The notes beneath the pieces are model-generated. The model saw only the letters and a list, made by a program, of their open reading frames with translations, did no database searches and was not told the DNA's origin. Below, piece after piece: positions 43,746 to 55,663 of a stretch of 64,000 nt of DNA (position 1 is the first letter of the stretch; each line of letters opens with the position of its first letter). The DNA is from Macrolepiota albuminosa (Eukaryota > Basidiomycota > Agaricomycetes > Agaricales > Agaricaceae). A program made the position numbers and the translations under genes. The DNA lies in the NCBI GenBank assembly GCA_027475525.1, contig JAMWFC010000117.1, positions 310,001 through 374,000 on the forward strand, written 5' to 3'.

Positions 43746-45575
43746 TCAGATCTCCAACGGTTCGTAAGTTCTAGCGTCGACCACACCTCTTGTCTGACTT
43801 TCGCCGGCTCCAACCCGACTGTCTCGTCTACCAAAACCCCCAATCCCAGGACCTCGGGGCTGGCGAACAACGTTGCTGGTGGTTTCATGGCTGCCGTTCA
43901 GGGAAGCTGAACTAATCGAAGAGGGAAGACTTGGGACAGGAGGCACAGTATTTCCATTTCCAAACGGGCTGCCGCCGTTTGAAAACAGGGAGCTGAAACC
44001 GGAAGAGACGCGTCGCGACGGCGAAGCGATGGTGGCATAACCTTCGCGAATGTTGCCATTGGAGGCGCGGGAACTCAGGCGTGGAGCCTGAGAGTGCAAT
44101 GTCTTCATGTCCGGCATAGACTTCTTTGCGCGAAGAGCATTCTGTGTTGTGACTTGACCCGTTGGGGTTAGATAGGCCGAAGGCGCGCGTGAAAGAGTAT
44201 GAGGCGTCTGACGCTGTGTTGGTTGCTGGACTGGGGGCTGTTGTTGCTAATGATTTCCTCATTGATCAATGGCTGAGACAATAAAGAAACTTCCGAACAC
44301 GCACCCTCTGAGGTTCAAACCGAGTTACTACGACATATCTTTCGTCTGCTTCACCAATAGAATAGTGATAAACACCAAGTTTCTGCGCAAGAAGATGAAC
44401 GACCCTTCTTTGTTTCGGGCTAAGGGACCGGGAAAATGCAAGTTCATCTCGCATGGGATCCTCTTTGAAAACAAGAATCCTAGAGTAGATCTCTAGAGTA
44501 GACGGGTCATTCAAATCAACCTCATCCACTGAATTCTTTCCTGAGACACTCGGTGGTGTAGATGAGGGAGCCTGGTTTGGAACTACAGGAGCCGAATTGA
44601 TTGAAAGGTTATATTGTGGCACCGGCATCGACGACGGATTAGGCGGGGAATACTGAGACTGTTGGTAAGGCGATCCGGATGAAAAGGAGCGCCCAGTGAA
44701 CGCCGATGACAAGGCAGATCCGTAATCATCGTAGAGAACGCTGGCAGCGTTGGCAGCACTTTGTTCCTTCTCAAGCTGCATGGAACGCATGCGACGAATA
44801 GCCTTTTCGCGCTCGATTCGCTCTTTCTCACCCGCTTGTAAAACCTTTTTGTATTCGACCCTAAGTTTGCGGCCTTGAACATCGAAACCGTTCAAGGCGG
44901 CAACGACGGCATCAGCATCCTGCGCCTGGCGGAAGTTGGCAAAAGCAAGTCCACGGAATGAGCCCTGTTGATCAAGATGATAGTTAAAAGCGTAAGGGGT
45001 AGGGATGGAAAGAGATGCCTGTTGGAGAAAAAAGGTTCAGCAGACTTGACAGATGGACGAGGAGAAATACACACAATTATATCGAGCAGTGTTTCACGTT
45101 TGACATTGAATGGTATATTTTTTATGACAATAGCGGTGGGAATGATTTCGTCGTCAGGGTTTTGACTGGGGGTCGCGGGAGCCATAGGTGCCGGATTGAG
45201 ATGCCCCATAGGGGGCGGTGAGCCGCCAGCGGAAGAAAAGTCCGAATTATTGTGAGGGGACAGTGAACGACTGTCGGAGGGGTTGCTATGATCAAGCCAT
45301 TGCTGAAGAGAGGTTGAATTCAAAAGAAGGCAATCGCAAAAAATCGGATGACTGACTGTGGGGAGAGCGCCACGGATAGGCTTATTCTTGAGAGGAGACT
45401 GATTCAAACCAAGGGGATTGTAGGAGGACTGAGAGTGAATTCCTGGAGAAGTGGCAAAATGATACTGGGGCCTGGCATTGGTGTTACCTTCGTAATCATA
45501 ACTGTCGTTAAGACGTTGCTGGGAAGGATGAGACGATAGGGACAAGGAGGAGATGTCGGGGGGAGAGCTGGTCAT
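43746..45575 (-). CDS. RRM and R3H domain RNA-binding protein (Pin4/Cip1-like)
   Basis: The start MTSSPPDISSLSLSSHPSQQ at 45575 is followed by a low-complexity region and a single RRM: IIPTAIVIKNIPFNVKRETL gives RNP2, and over an intron GLAFANFRQAQDADAVVAAL gives RNP1. Next is a basic helix (VEYKKVLQAGEKERIEREKA). After a Ser/Pro-rich linker an R3H domain follows (DELAFSRSLSPKQRRVVHLL, GVYHYSIGEADERYVVVTR). A disordered C-terminus ends RTYEPLEI. The order RRM, basic helix, R3H matches yeast Pin4 and fission-yeast Cip1/Cip2, linked to stress-responsive mRNA control and DNA-damage checkpoints. There are about five exons. Confidence 0.85.
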
Positions 45576-45736
45576 GATGTGTTGCAACGAGAGCACGCGG
45601 GCCCGGATTCTGCTGGCTGCTCGTTATTAGAAAAAACAAAGTCGAGAAAGAGTCCAACCAAGGACTTTTGATGGAATTTGCAAATCGTCTCTGTTGTCCC
45701 TTGCTTATACACCCGAACCATCTCCCTTTGTCTTTA

Positions 45737-46125
45737 CTATCTACAAACTGACACAGCGACGGGCTGAAGAGGTGCCAGCACATTCTCTACGTCGAACGAT
45801 ACTTTAATGCATCCTGAATGACTCCATGGTCCACGCAACTTGCCCCTTACTGCCAAACAGGGGTGCGGATCAGTTTTTACAGCATTCTCTCTCAACAGAA
45901 TTCCAGTTAATGATGGCTGCAGTAAGCCGCTGCGGCCCCGGGTAGCTGTCTGCTTTGTAGCCGGCGTTGGATGGAACGCGGGTGGAGGCAACGATGGAAG
46001 CCTATGTTTTGGTGTACTGAAAGATCGTTAGGGAAGAGACCGTAGCATAGTATCTATTCGTACTTTCTTGGAGGCGTTGGGCCAGGCACCAAACGAAGGG
46101 AAGAAGGGGGCGCACGACGCCGCAT
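45737..46125 (-). CDS. Small hypothetical protein
   Basis: Tentative two-exon gene: ATG at 46125 (MRRRAPPSSLRLVPGPTPPR), a 52-bp intron starting at a GTACGA donor near 46070, then a second exon (LPSLPPPAFHPTPATKQTAT ... PLQPVAVSVCR) to the TAG at 45737. A further upstream exon (RLAQVAERELQLHYHIHYMR) can be joined in frame but no start codon was found for it. It is Pro- and Arg-rich and no domain is recognised. It could instead be transcribed non-coding sequence downstream of UBE2C. Confidence 0.3.
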
Positions 46126-46367
46126 GTAATGAATGTGGTAGTGAAGCTGTCTATTCAATACATTGATAATCAGGTCACGACTTTTGACACTATACTCACA
46201 GTTCACGTTCAGCAACCTGTGCCAAGCGCTGAAAGATATAAAGCAGGATAAGTAGAATTGACCTGGCAACTGATGCAGGTTCGGTTTTTTGATACTGGCT
46301 TTACGTAATGGCCTCAAGGTTACCAGAACTACATGGATACAAAAGGGAGCTACAGATACAGTATAGG

Positions 46368-47262
46368 TCAGGATAGCGGAACGTCCTTGAGGGGGCGGTA
46401 ATGCTTAAGCACCTGAGCTTTGAAGGCTGGTGCCACAAGTCAGCATGGAACCTCGTTCTTTTAATCGAGACCTACCATCAGGCGTGTTCCAGAGCCCTGC
46501 CGCCTCAGGGTTCAAGGGAGATGCGTTGTTGGGTTCTATTGAGGAATAAGATAATGGAGATACAGTTGTGCAGCCAAACGTACCTCCAAGTAAGGATTGA
46601 AGGGAGAGAAGAATTGTTTGGACACTGTAAACAGCTGACCACTTATCCTGCGAACATTTTTAGTCAAGTTTCGCTTCGTACACAAAAACGAAGATACCTG
46701 TAAGATGTCCAGGCAAATCGCACCCCCCACCAGATCAAAGTTGGGATGATAACAAGGCGTCTCGAACTTGATGGTGGGTGCAACATAAGGATAATTTGGC
46801 GGGAATGAAATGGAGATTCTAAACGCCAGTCCAGCGTAAACCTGTGAAGATCATGTTCAACGGACAACCGGCATTAATAAGTACATTTGCATACTGTCTC
46901 TGGCGGGCCCTCGATGGTACCGATCCACTCAAAGAGGTTACCATCACTCTTTGGAAATGCGGACTGAGCTGATATTAGTATGAAAGTGGGTGATGCTGCG
47001 TATGCCACCCACTATACCCGCGGATGAGGACATCTAAATCGAGTTAAAATGCGGTATTGCAAAAATACAGGGAAAACTCACCATTAGTGTCATAAGTTCG
47101 TTCCCTAGACTAGCAACGCGGATGAGTCAGTGAAAGGAACACGACTGACACAGGCAGAGCACACCGTTTTGCAACGCTGCCAGCCACTTGTTGGGATGAT
47201 TCGGTGGCATTAGACTTTTGGGGTTGACGAGGTGGTGCAAGAGAGGTGGTGAGTTGTTCCAT
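46368..47262 (-). CDS. UBE2C: Ubiquitin-conjugating enzyme E2 C (UBE2C/Ubc11)
   Basis: E2 of the anaphase-promoting complex that starts ubiquitin chains on cyclin B and securin. The start at 47262 gives [20 protein letters not shown]. Spliced exons then read [30 protein letters not shown] (the UBE2C-type ISAFPESDNLFKWVGTI motif), [36 protein letters not shown] with the catalytic Cys in [46 protein letters not shown] and the end [19 protein letters not shown]. About seven exons. An insert of two residues (VGGA) precedes the catalytic Cys relative to the usual family spacing. It is divergent from EDE1 across a 354-bp promoter that holds CACGTG at 47360-47365. Confidence 0.9.
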
Positions 47263-47616
47263 GGGGTCGTAAAAGATAATGTCGTGAACAAGAAAAGTGG
47301 AAAAGTACAAGCTGGCCGAAGGCACAAAGTTGAACCATGGGTGATCTCAAGTGAGTGGTCACGTGCACATCTCGGCCTGCCCATGCAAGGCCAGACTGAG
47401 TCGACTAGCGGGAACTGGGACAGTGTGCAGCGGCAGTGGAGTTGCGAACGAGACAGGTGATAGCGTTGACACTGTGGACGACGATGTCTGGGGTGGAAGG
47501 CGACTGCGGTGTTTTTGATGGACCGTGTGAAGACGGATCGCTTATGTGGGGAAACAGCAAAGCAAGCAGATGGCAACCTGGAGAACAGCGACTTGGTCAG
47601 AGCCCACTGGGACATA
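47263..47616. promoter_or_regulatory. Divergent promoter of UBE2C and EDE1
   Basis: A 354-bp region between two divergent ATGs containing CACGTG at 47360-47365. No other gene is seen. Confidence 0.4.
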
Positions 47617-50600
47617 ATGTCCAAATTCACTCCTACTCCCGCAGAACTCGCCCTCGTCGACCAGATCTTCAACAAGGTCGATACTCAGAAGCTGGGCATT
47701 CTCACCGGCGATGTCGCGGTCAAGGTCTTCGGTGGCGCGAAACTTTCGCCCACTGTTCTCGGCGAAATTTGGGGCATTGCTGATGAGGATAACAACGGTT
47801 GGCTCCCACGCAAGGGTGTCGCCATCGCCCTTCGTCTCATTGCATGGGCACAGAAGGGCGAGACCGTAACTCCCGGCCTGGTTTTCAAGCGTAAGCACTG
47901 ACCTATTCCGCGGCCTCGAATTGATGCTCACCATCTTTCTAGCCGGTCCTCTTCCAGAGATTGAAGGCTACTCTACCATTTCACAACAGGTCACTGGCAC
48001 ACCTCGCGCAAAATTATCGCCTCCCAGTCTTCCTCTCCTGACTCCGCAGGAAAAGAGCAGGTTTTTGAACATCTTCAACAAGGCCGGACCAGACGCGAAC
48101 GGCCTTCTCAATGGTGGGGTTCCTTGCTCACCTCTTGATGAGTTCTTTCATCAACACTTTCTCTTCAATAGGCGCCAAAGCTCGAGACATCTTCCTCAGG
48201 TCGAAATTGAATAATGATACGCTCCTTCAGATCTGGTCAGGAATCTGTCGCGCCTGTCATGGAGCTTGTTCTAACGTCTGTGCAGGAACCTTGCCGACAC
48301 ACAAGATAGAGGTGCCCTTGATTCGACAGACTTTGCCATCGCAATGTATTTCATACAAGCGCTTATGTCTGGCCAGCTTGCATTTGTGCCTACTTCCCTG
48401 CCTCCTGGCTTGTACCAACAAGCCGGAGGCACGAGTAATCAAGCCGGTGTCCTGCCTCATATGACGGGCAATAGTGGTACCTTTAGTCCTCTCAGCGGCG
48501 TGTTTCACCAACCCCGCAGCCCACTTCAACCACAGTATACCGGACAAAGTCAACTTCTGCAGCCTAACCACACTGGGTTTTCTGCTACGCCTTCGAAGCC
48601 CCCTGCGTTACCTGCCCGGAATAATCCTTCCATTTTTACTCCTCAACGCAATGGTCAAACTCCACAATGGGAACTTACTCCAGAAGACAAGGCCTTCGCG
48701 GATAAAACTTTCGTCGAACTTGACACTGCACGCAGTGGCTATATCGAAGGTGACGTCGCTGTCCCTTTTTTGCTGAAATCAAATCTTCCGAGCGAGGAAT
48801 TAGCCCGCGTTTGGTAAGTTTTGTCAACTCACTATGTGTCGTCTACTGTTCTTACATGAAGACAGGGATCTTGCGGATATCAACAATGATGGAAAGCTTA
48901 CACGAGATGGGTTTGCCATCGCACTGTACTTGATCCATAAGAAACTTGCGGGTGTCGATCTTCCAACTACCCTTCCTCTTTCTTTGGTACCCCATTCTTC
49001 GCGAGATGCTACCGCATCTTCGGTATTCATGCCTCCTCAGCAACACGTTCCTCAAGAGCCTCCCAAAGACCTGTTGTGGGATGATACCCCGCCCGCTTCT
49101 GCTATCGTTTCCCCCCCTCACGTATTCGAGCCTGTTTCGCCTGTTCCACCACGCTCTGTTTCTGGTCCTGTACCCGCTCAAGATCCTTTCGGTTCTTCGT
49201 CTTTCCTTTCTAACCGTGCGTCACATTCAACTAGGCTTTGTTATTTTGCTCATTTGGCCTGACTTGAAACAGCGGCGTCTAAACGTGATTTGCTTAGTGA
49301 TGATGATGATACCGCTGGTCACACGTCGCCTCCTCTACAAGATCTGTCTGCAGAAATTGGAAACACCCAGAACCAGCTCAATTCGACTAATCGAGCCCTC
49401 GATACCTTGAAGAGCGAAAGGACTCAGTCAGACGAGCGATTAGCCGGCCAAAAATCTCAGCTCGAAAGTTTGCAGGCTCAACTTGCTACTGCAAAGGCTG
49501 CTTTCGAGTCTGAAACCAAGACTTTGGCTAGCATCAGAGAGCGTTACTCAGCACAGATCGCAGACATACAGAAGCTGAGGGAGGAGCTTATTCACGCCGA
49601 AAGCGATTTAAGTGCTATTCGGGTCGAAAAGGCAGACGTTGAACAGGTTTACTTGCGTGACAAGGAGGACACTAGGGAACTTCAGCGTAAAATGACCGAA
49701 GTCAGCCAAGTGATTGAGGTAACGAAAGTTGAGGTTGAGAAGGCGAAGAAAGAGGCCAAACAGCAGAAGGGCTACTCGCTATTGCTAAGAAGCAGCTCAG
49801 CGCCAAGGAAGCGGAGAAGGCGAAGGCAGACAAGGAGTTAGAGGAGGGCTACTCGCTATTGCTAAGAAGCAGCTCAGCGCCAAGGAAGCGGAGAAGGCGA
49901 AGGCAGACAAGGAGTTAGAGGAGGCTGTCGCAGAGGTCATTGCTATTACCAAGGAACGCACAGATGCGGAAGCCGAGCTTGCCGCTTTCAATTCGGTCCA
50001 AGTTCCTGCACGTGTAGATTCAACAACGTTTGCTGCCAACCACCCACTCCCATCCTCGCCTGACCGTAACAGCCCTGCTCCTTCTGCAGTAGCCGGAAAG
50101 AGCAACAATCCCTTTGACAAATTACAGAAGTCTGGTGGTACTGCTTACGCCCAATCTCCCTTCCTACCCTTGGCTGCTGGGTCGCTTCCAGCCCCCAGTA
50201 CGGGTGACACCGAGAGCACCACCAATTTCACGAATCGAGCTTCCACCTTTGATCCGTTCGGCTTCTCCGCTGCTTTTGAGGTAGATGATGCTACCCCGAA
50301 TAGAGCTGTGCCACCTTTGGATCCTCATCTTACCGCATCCGGAGCGTCAACGCCAAAGCTAGCTCCTGTTGATGTTGATGAGAGGACTCCTGTAATCCCT
50401 CAGTCCATCATTTCTCCTGGAGCGGAAGGGGAAAGTGATCATTTTGTCACACCCCCGACTACAGCCACCCCAACCCGCTCATTGACTTCAAGTCCTGTCC
50501 CTGTGAAGTCTGATATTAATGGTGCTACCAAATTTTCCATTCTGGACAATGTCAAGCCAGAGTCTTCCAATCCTAATGTTCAAAGCTTATCTAATAACAC

Positions 50601-51754
50601 CCATCCTGACCAGGAGACGGATTTGAGATCGCCGAAGGAGCTAGATGTTATTGAATCGGACAGTGACAGCGAGGACGAAGTTCCTCTAGCAAATTTGGCA
50701 GGCAAAGCCAAAATGTCTCCGAAAAAGTCTTCAATTCCATTAACAGAAGACGGAGTGCCTTCTTTCGACGACATTTTTGAGGTGACGCCATCAGCTGTAG
50801 AAAAATCTTCAATAAGTGCACCGGCAACAACACACTCCGAACCTGTTACAGTTGAACACTCCGTGTCCGCTGGCGTTAGCGCTTTTGACGAAGCGATGCG
50901 CATTATTCCCAATTCTGCAACTCCAAAGCAGCAGACACTTACATTCGATTCTGCATTTGACGATAACTTTGACTTTGACAGCGCCACTAACAAACCATCT
51001 TCCCCTCCTACAAGTGCCATTTTGGTTCCAAAGTCAACAGCAGACGTTCCAACCGTTGCTTCTCAGCTTGAAAGTTCTTCTCATTCTGTTTCAGTCACGA
51101 ATGACCGTGGAATGGGAGGTCCCTCAACTGCTTCCGAATCCTCACCTACTTTTGATGCAGCGTTTTCGGGATTCGAGTCCGGCCCATCGTTGGCTTTGAA
51201 CAGCTCATTTGCTGTTCCTGTGTCCAAGCCTGCTACCGCTTCCTCAGCGCCTCCTTTCCCGTCACCCACTTTGGCTACCCCTCCACAAGTGAGGCCCGTT
51301 TCTCCTTCTCCTCCTGCAGCAGCGAGCAACAGGTCTTCGTCGCCCCGGAATTTGTCTCCAAAGCCTGCTCGTACATCTACCTCGTCTTCGAAGGAGACAC
51401 ATGAGAAAGTCAAGGATTCTTCTTCAAGGCACTCAAAACTCAGTGTATGTGTTTGTGTTTTCATGTTCCATTCTACTCATGTACTGATCTCCTACACTGC
51501 ACTAGATTCGTCTACCCTTTGGTAAGAAGAAAAAGCAACAACCAATTGAGCCCCTGCCATCGTCGTCCGCACAACATCTCTCACCCCCCAATGAGAAATC
51601 AGTACGCAATGTTACGCCGGCCGTCGATAACGACGTGGAAGCCGTTAAGCAGTTAACTGCAATGGGTTTTAGCCGGTCCGTGGCGATTGAAGCTTTAGAG
51701 AAATATGATTATGATGTGCAGAGGGCTCTTAACAATTTACTTGGTTCTTCATGA
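47617..51754 (+). CDS. EDE1: EH-domain endocytic scaffold (Ede1/Eps15-like)
   Basis: Early endocytic-site scaffold. The start MSKFTPTPAELALVDQIFNK opens the first EH domain (GEIWGIADEDNNGWLPRKGV). A second EH domain follows (LTPQEKSRFLNIFNKAGPDA, NDTLLQIW joined to NLADTQDRGALDSTDFAIAM). A third EH domain is at about 48680-48930 (LTPEDKAFADKTFVELDTAR, DLADINNDGKLTRDGFAIAL). A Pro-rich linker, a coiled coil (about 49330-49980), and a long Ser/Thr/Pro-rich region with DPFG-type repeats come next. A C-terminal UBA domain (VEAVKQLTAMGFSRSVAIEA) ends at the TGA at 51752-51754. The order EH-EH-EH-coil-UBA is that of Ede1. A 77-bp duplication at 49768-49924 lies in the coiled-coil exon and shifts the frame. 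Confidence 0.93.
49768..49924. repeat. 77-bp perfect tandem duplication 13
   Basis: Period 77 (49769 matches 49846), in the EDE1 coiled-coil exon. Confidence 0.95.
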
Positions 51755-52260
51755 ACTAACGCCCCTTACCTCTCCTTTTATACAAAGGGGCCACATTCCC
51801 TACCACACCTTGCATTAAATCATAACTTTCCTTCCCTATTGTGTTACTACTAATTACTTCGCTTGTGACTTTGCGTACACTTCCGCATATAGTTTCAACA
51901 TCATTGAAATTGAGACAAGCCTGTTAGCGCATAAATGACATCAACTAGGTACAATAATCTTTTGCTCAGCTTCCCCTCGGCAGAAATCATGGATTATCTA
52001 TTAAAGTTAGCAGCAGTCGAACATCTGTCAACAGATCTGTCAGTGAAAAAACAGAGACTTAGCCTTCAAGGGTGGAGAAAGTTGATTGTGGGCGTAAATC
52101 GGGTAGAGTGCAAGCCAACCCTAGCAAAGGAGCCCAAAACCGTAATCTTGCCTCGACCGCTCGGAGCCGAAACCAAAAGAATTAAAATGATGTCTCATAT
52201 TCAACCCGCAGTTTTTTGGAACCTGAGTATCCTATGTTAGTGATGCAAATATATTGAAAC
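51755..52260. other. Intergenic region between two convergent genes
   Basis: Holds the EDE1 3' flank. A 101-codon plus-strand frame (51935-52240) has no recognisable domain and is not called. Confidence 0.5.
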
Positions 52261-54832
52261 TTAATGTGGCAAACCTGGAGAACCTGTGGAAAAGTCGTCT
52301 TCAACATAATCTTCGAGTTCTGCTTCAGACAGGCTACGCTTGAAAGAGGCTTTACTTGACAAGGTGACAGAACTTGAGGTAGAAACAGTATCGTGCTCGT
52401 GCCCATGCTCGTGCCCATACTCGTGCTCATGCTCGTGCTCATGCTCATGCTCGAAGCTCTGCTCGCCCTCTTCATCTTCGGCCTCCCAATCACCTTCACC
52501 ATCAAGAGAATCATTCCATTGATCGTCGTGCACATCCGGAACACCATCCTCAAATTCCGCATTTACTGATGAGCCTAAAAACCATAGGATTAAATTTCTA
52601 ATCAAGTGGACTTCGAGGGAATGGTGGCCCACTAGATTGATTTGGTTCTTCATCCGCCTCAGTTGTCGAAACAAGTTCAACAACACAATGACCAGACTTG
52701 GCAATTTCTGAATCTAAGGTAAATTGTGAATCACAATATCTATTAGGGTTGAGCATGCAGTTCTGTTACCTAATTCTTCGTTATCTCCATGTAGTTCGTT
52801 TTCGTCTGAATGGTGATCATCGATACCTACAATGTCTTCGAGTCGCCCATAATCAATACTGATATTATTATTTATTGGGTCAGTGCTCACCTTTCTCTTG
52901 AGTACTGACAGGTAAATTTCCATGTTCAGGGATCTGAGACTTCAAACCATGGTCTGAGTAATGTACATCGGTCGATGCAGTTGAAGCATCTTCAGTATTC
53001 GCTTGTTCGGACTCATCCAGCTGGTGTGGGTCATCGGCGTGTGGACGGAAGCCGCCGATGTTTTCGAGGTCATTGTTTTCGTTACGGACATTTTTGTCGA
53101 TTTCAGATTCGAACTCCGGGATGTACTGATTGATTGTTGGCACCTTGTTAGTTTCGACGAGAGCTGTACTTTCCTCTGAATCATCTTCTTCAGAATAATA
53201 AGGATCTTCAAAAGGCTCAGTTTCTTGCTCTGCTTCATATTTATCATGCTGGCTCGTAGTGTTTTCAGGCAACACCGGACACACCGGACCGTTATCAACT
53301 GGTCCAATATTCGTGAACAACATCCCCAGTAAAGTTGCAGAAAATGCTCTACCTTCCTGATGGTATGATTCTGTATCAGGTTCATCTGCCTCGTTTACGC
53401 GATCTATACCAGGGGCCTCAGCTGGAATCGAAGGAATTACGCCAGAGACAGCCGCTTCGGAGGAAGTTTCCTTACCAGAAGTTCCCACACTCGCTCCATG
53501 ACTGGTATCAGAGTGTTCTGGCGACTTTACACTGAAGATCTCCCTCTCAGACACCGGTTCCGCAGTTATTACTTGGGTTATTTGATTTTGGAGCGAACGG
53601 TAACGATCAATAAATCTGGTCATTGCCGTCCTAAGTCGCAAGCGAAGCGGCCCATACTTGTTGAGCCCGTCATGAAGAACGTTAAGATCATGTAATGAAA
53701 ATTCATGAGCATACGTGTAATCCTGAAGATGGCGTCATTGACATGTCTCGGGTCAAGAAACAACCCTTACCTCAGACATAGTCAACTCTAAATCATAAGC
53801 ATCTAGCAGCAGCTCGCCAGCCAGCAGGCCAGGTATATCGCCTAAATACTCATCCCGTCGAAGAGCTTCAAAAACGCTCGATAATGGCTCATAATAGAGC
53901 GTAGGTTGTTGACCTAACAATAACACAAGATCGACATCAGACTTATTTTGCAGACGCGAATCAAGGCCAGACTGTGATGGAATATTGAAAAGGCTGATTG
54001 TTGGTTCATCAGCAAACAATGAAATCAACACTGGAGGGGGAGGGTCAATGTAGACACCCTCTGAAATCTCGTGCGGGTCACTGGTCGATTCTTGAAAGTC
54101 TGGTGACGCTGCGCACTCTGCATGTCGATTTACCTCGTCTCCAGAAACTTCCGGATCTGTATGAACATGCACTGTTTCTGAGCTCTCTTCTTCTACAGCG
54201 CCTTCTCCTGGGTTCTCGACTTCCGATTCATGTTCCGTCCGGAGCTCCTCCGCTACGACTTCAGATGATTCATAAACATTCTTTGTCACAGTCAAGTCGG
54301 AACCCTCGAAATGCTGTTCTGTTTCCAAGATTGTCGCTGTAATAGGTTCCTCCGTCGGTAAGGATACAGATACTTCTGGCTGATGAAGGGCGGGCGAGGA
54401 GGGATACGGTTCCTGAAATGTAGCATCATCCAATTTTTGTGTCTCTGGCGGGGAGTTAATGTGAGCGGATGGCTCAGTATCTTCTGTCGCAATCACTGGA
54501 GGCTGTGTAGGATTAACTGTAGGAGATCCATCATGCGGTATGTCTGGCGATTGAAAGCGAGAGGCATCATAGACCTCGACATCATAGACATCACTTAAAG
54601 CCGCCTCGACAGTTCCTAGGTCATCCTCCATCTCATATTCAGGTTGATGGTGTTCCTCGTCGTAAGGTTCCATATCGACTTCAATGGTAGTTTGCAGCGG
54701 GGTGTGGCCGTCGGCCTCCATAGTAGCCTCCTCCTGAGACCAGGGATCTGACGAAGAAAGTTGCATGATATAATCAGAGTCAGTCTGGAAGTCGACCATT
54801 TGGGTGTCAAATGCTTCAAGCATGGCCGACAT
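52261..54832 (-). CDS. Large acidic protein of unknown function
   Basis: The start MSAMLEAFDTQMVDFQTDSD is at 54832. Exon 1 is 360 residues, strongly acidic and mostly disordered, but ends with an ordered block: SDVDLVLLLGQQPTLYYEPL, SSVFEALRRDEYLGDIPGLL, ELLLDAYDLELTMSE. Across an intron it continues DYTYAHEFSLHDLNVLHDGL and LRLRLRTAMTRFIDRYRSLQ. I believe this core is conserved among mushroom-forming fungi but cannot name it. Later exons are again acidic and include a His/Glu-repeat (about 52390-52453, EHEHEHEHEYGHEHGHEHD). It ends ELEDYVEDDFSTGSPGLPH. About six exons. It is divergent from the next gene with 88 bp between start codons. No function is proposed. Confidence 0.7.
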
Positions 54833-54920
54833 GAGTGAAGGTGACGAAGAAAGGCTTGCTTATGTAAATAAATAAACAGAAATAGGGACATGCATGTACT
54901 TCTCGAAAACTTGACCGGAC

Positions 54921-55576
54921 ATGACCATTGCGAGCCGTTCAGCTGACACAGAATATCTCGTTCGCAATGCATTTTTTGGAGGTTATCGTATTTCTTCCTT
55001 CCTTGCTACTCCCCTCTATCTAGTATACGCGTTCTCCGCTCGTGGTCGAGGTTCATTCTCTATCAATCGCCTGCTTCGTGCGACCTGGGTTGGCGGGTTG
55101 GGGGGTACGAACTGAAGGGCTTAACTGCAGCGTTGATCTCACATATCACTCTAGGCGCGGTTGCTAGTGGTAGTGTTGCTTATGCATGGTACAACACATA
55201 TAATACGGACTTGCTACACTCGAAACGTATCAACGCAACTTATGATGTCTGTCCCACTCAATGGTCTTTTTATTTCATGCCTTGTTAAAGGTACTGCATG
55301 AAACAGACGAATAGAATAAGAGCTGAAGATCATGCTACTATTGGGCTCGTTATCACCAGTTTGCTCACTACTGGCATATTTTGGAAACAAGCAAGCATTG
55401 TTAATCGTATGTGTACCCTCTATCTACTTTTGGCGTTATTAATGCCTGCTTCTGCAGTCGTCTTGGGTGGCGCCGGATTGGGAAGTAGCATTGGTCTTTT
55501 CACGCATTATGGAAGATCGTTTCTGGGTGATCCCCCAGAAAAGACAAAAATCCCCCTTATTGTCACTCCGAGATAA
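54921..55576 (+). CDS. Small multi-pass membrane protein, function unknown
   Basis: The start is MTIASRSADTEYLVRNAFFG. Four exons joined by three short introns give about 150 residues. Hydrophobic segments are RISSFLATPLYLVYAFSA, GAVASGSVAYAWYNTY, TIGLVITSLLTTGIFW and LVLGGAGLGSSIGLFTHYG, suggesting three to four membrane helices. Between them is a short polar loop (TDLLHSKRINATYD, TNRIRAEDHA). The Gly-rich last helix and the end GRSFLGDPPEKTKIPLIVTP recall small mitochondrial or ER membrane proteins, without a certain match. It is convergent with the phosphatase gene, 87 bp between stops. Confidence 0.6.
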
Positions 55577-55663
55577 TAATGGAAGAAGTAATGATACTCT
55601 ATTCGATGTAATATTCTCTCCCATGTTATTTATATTACCAACTCTGTATTGTCCTAACCAGAA

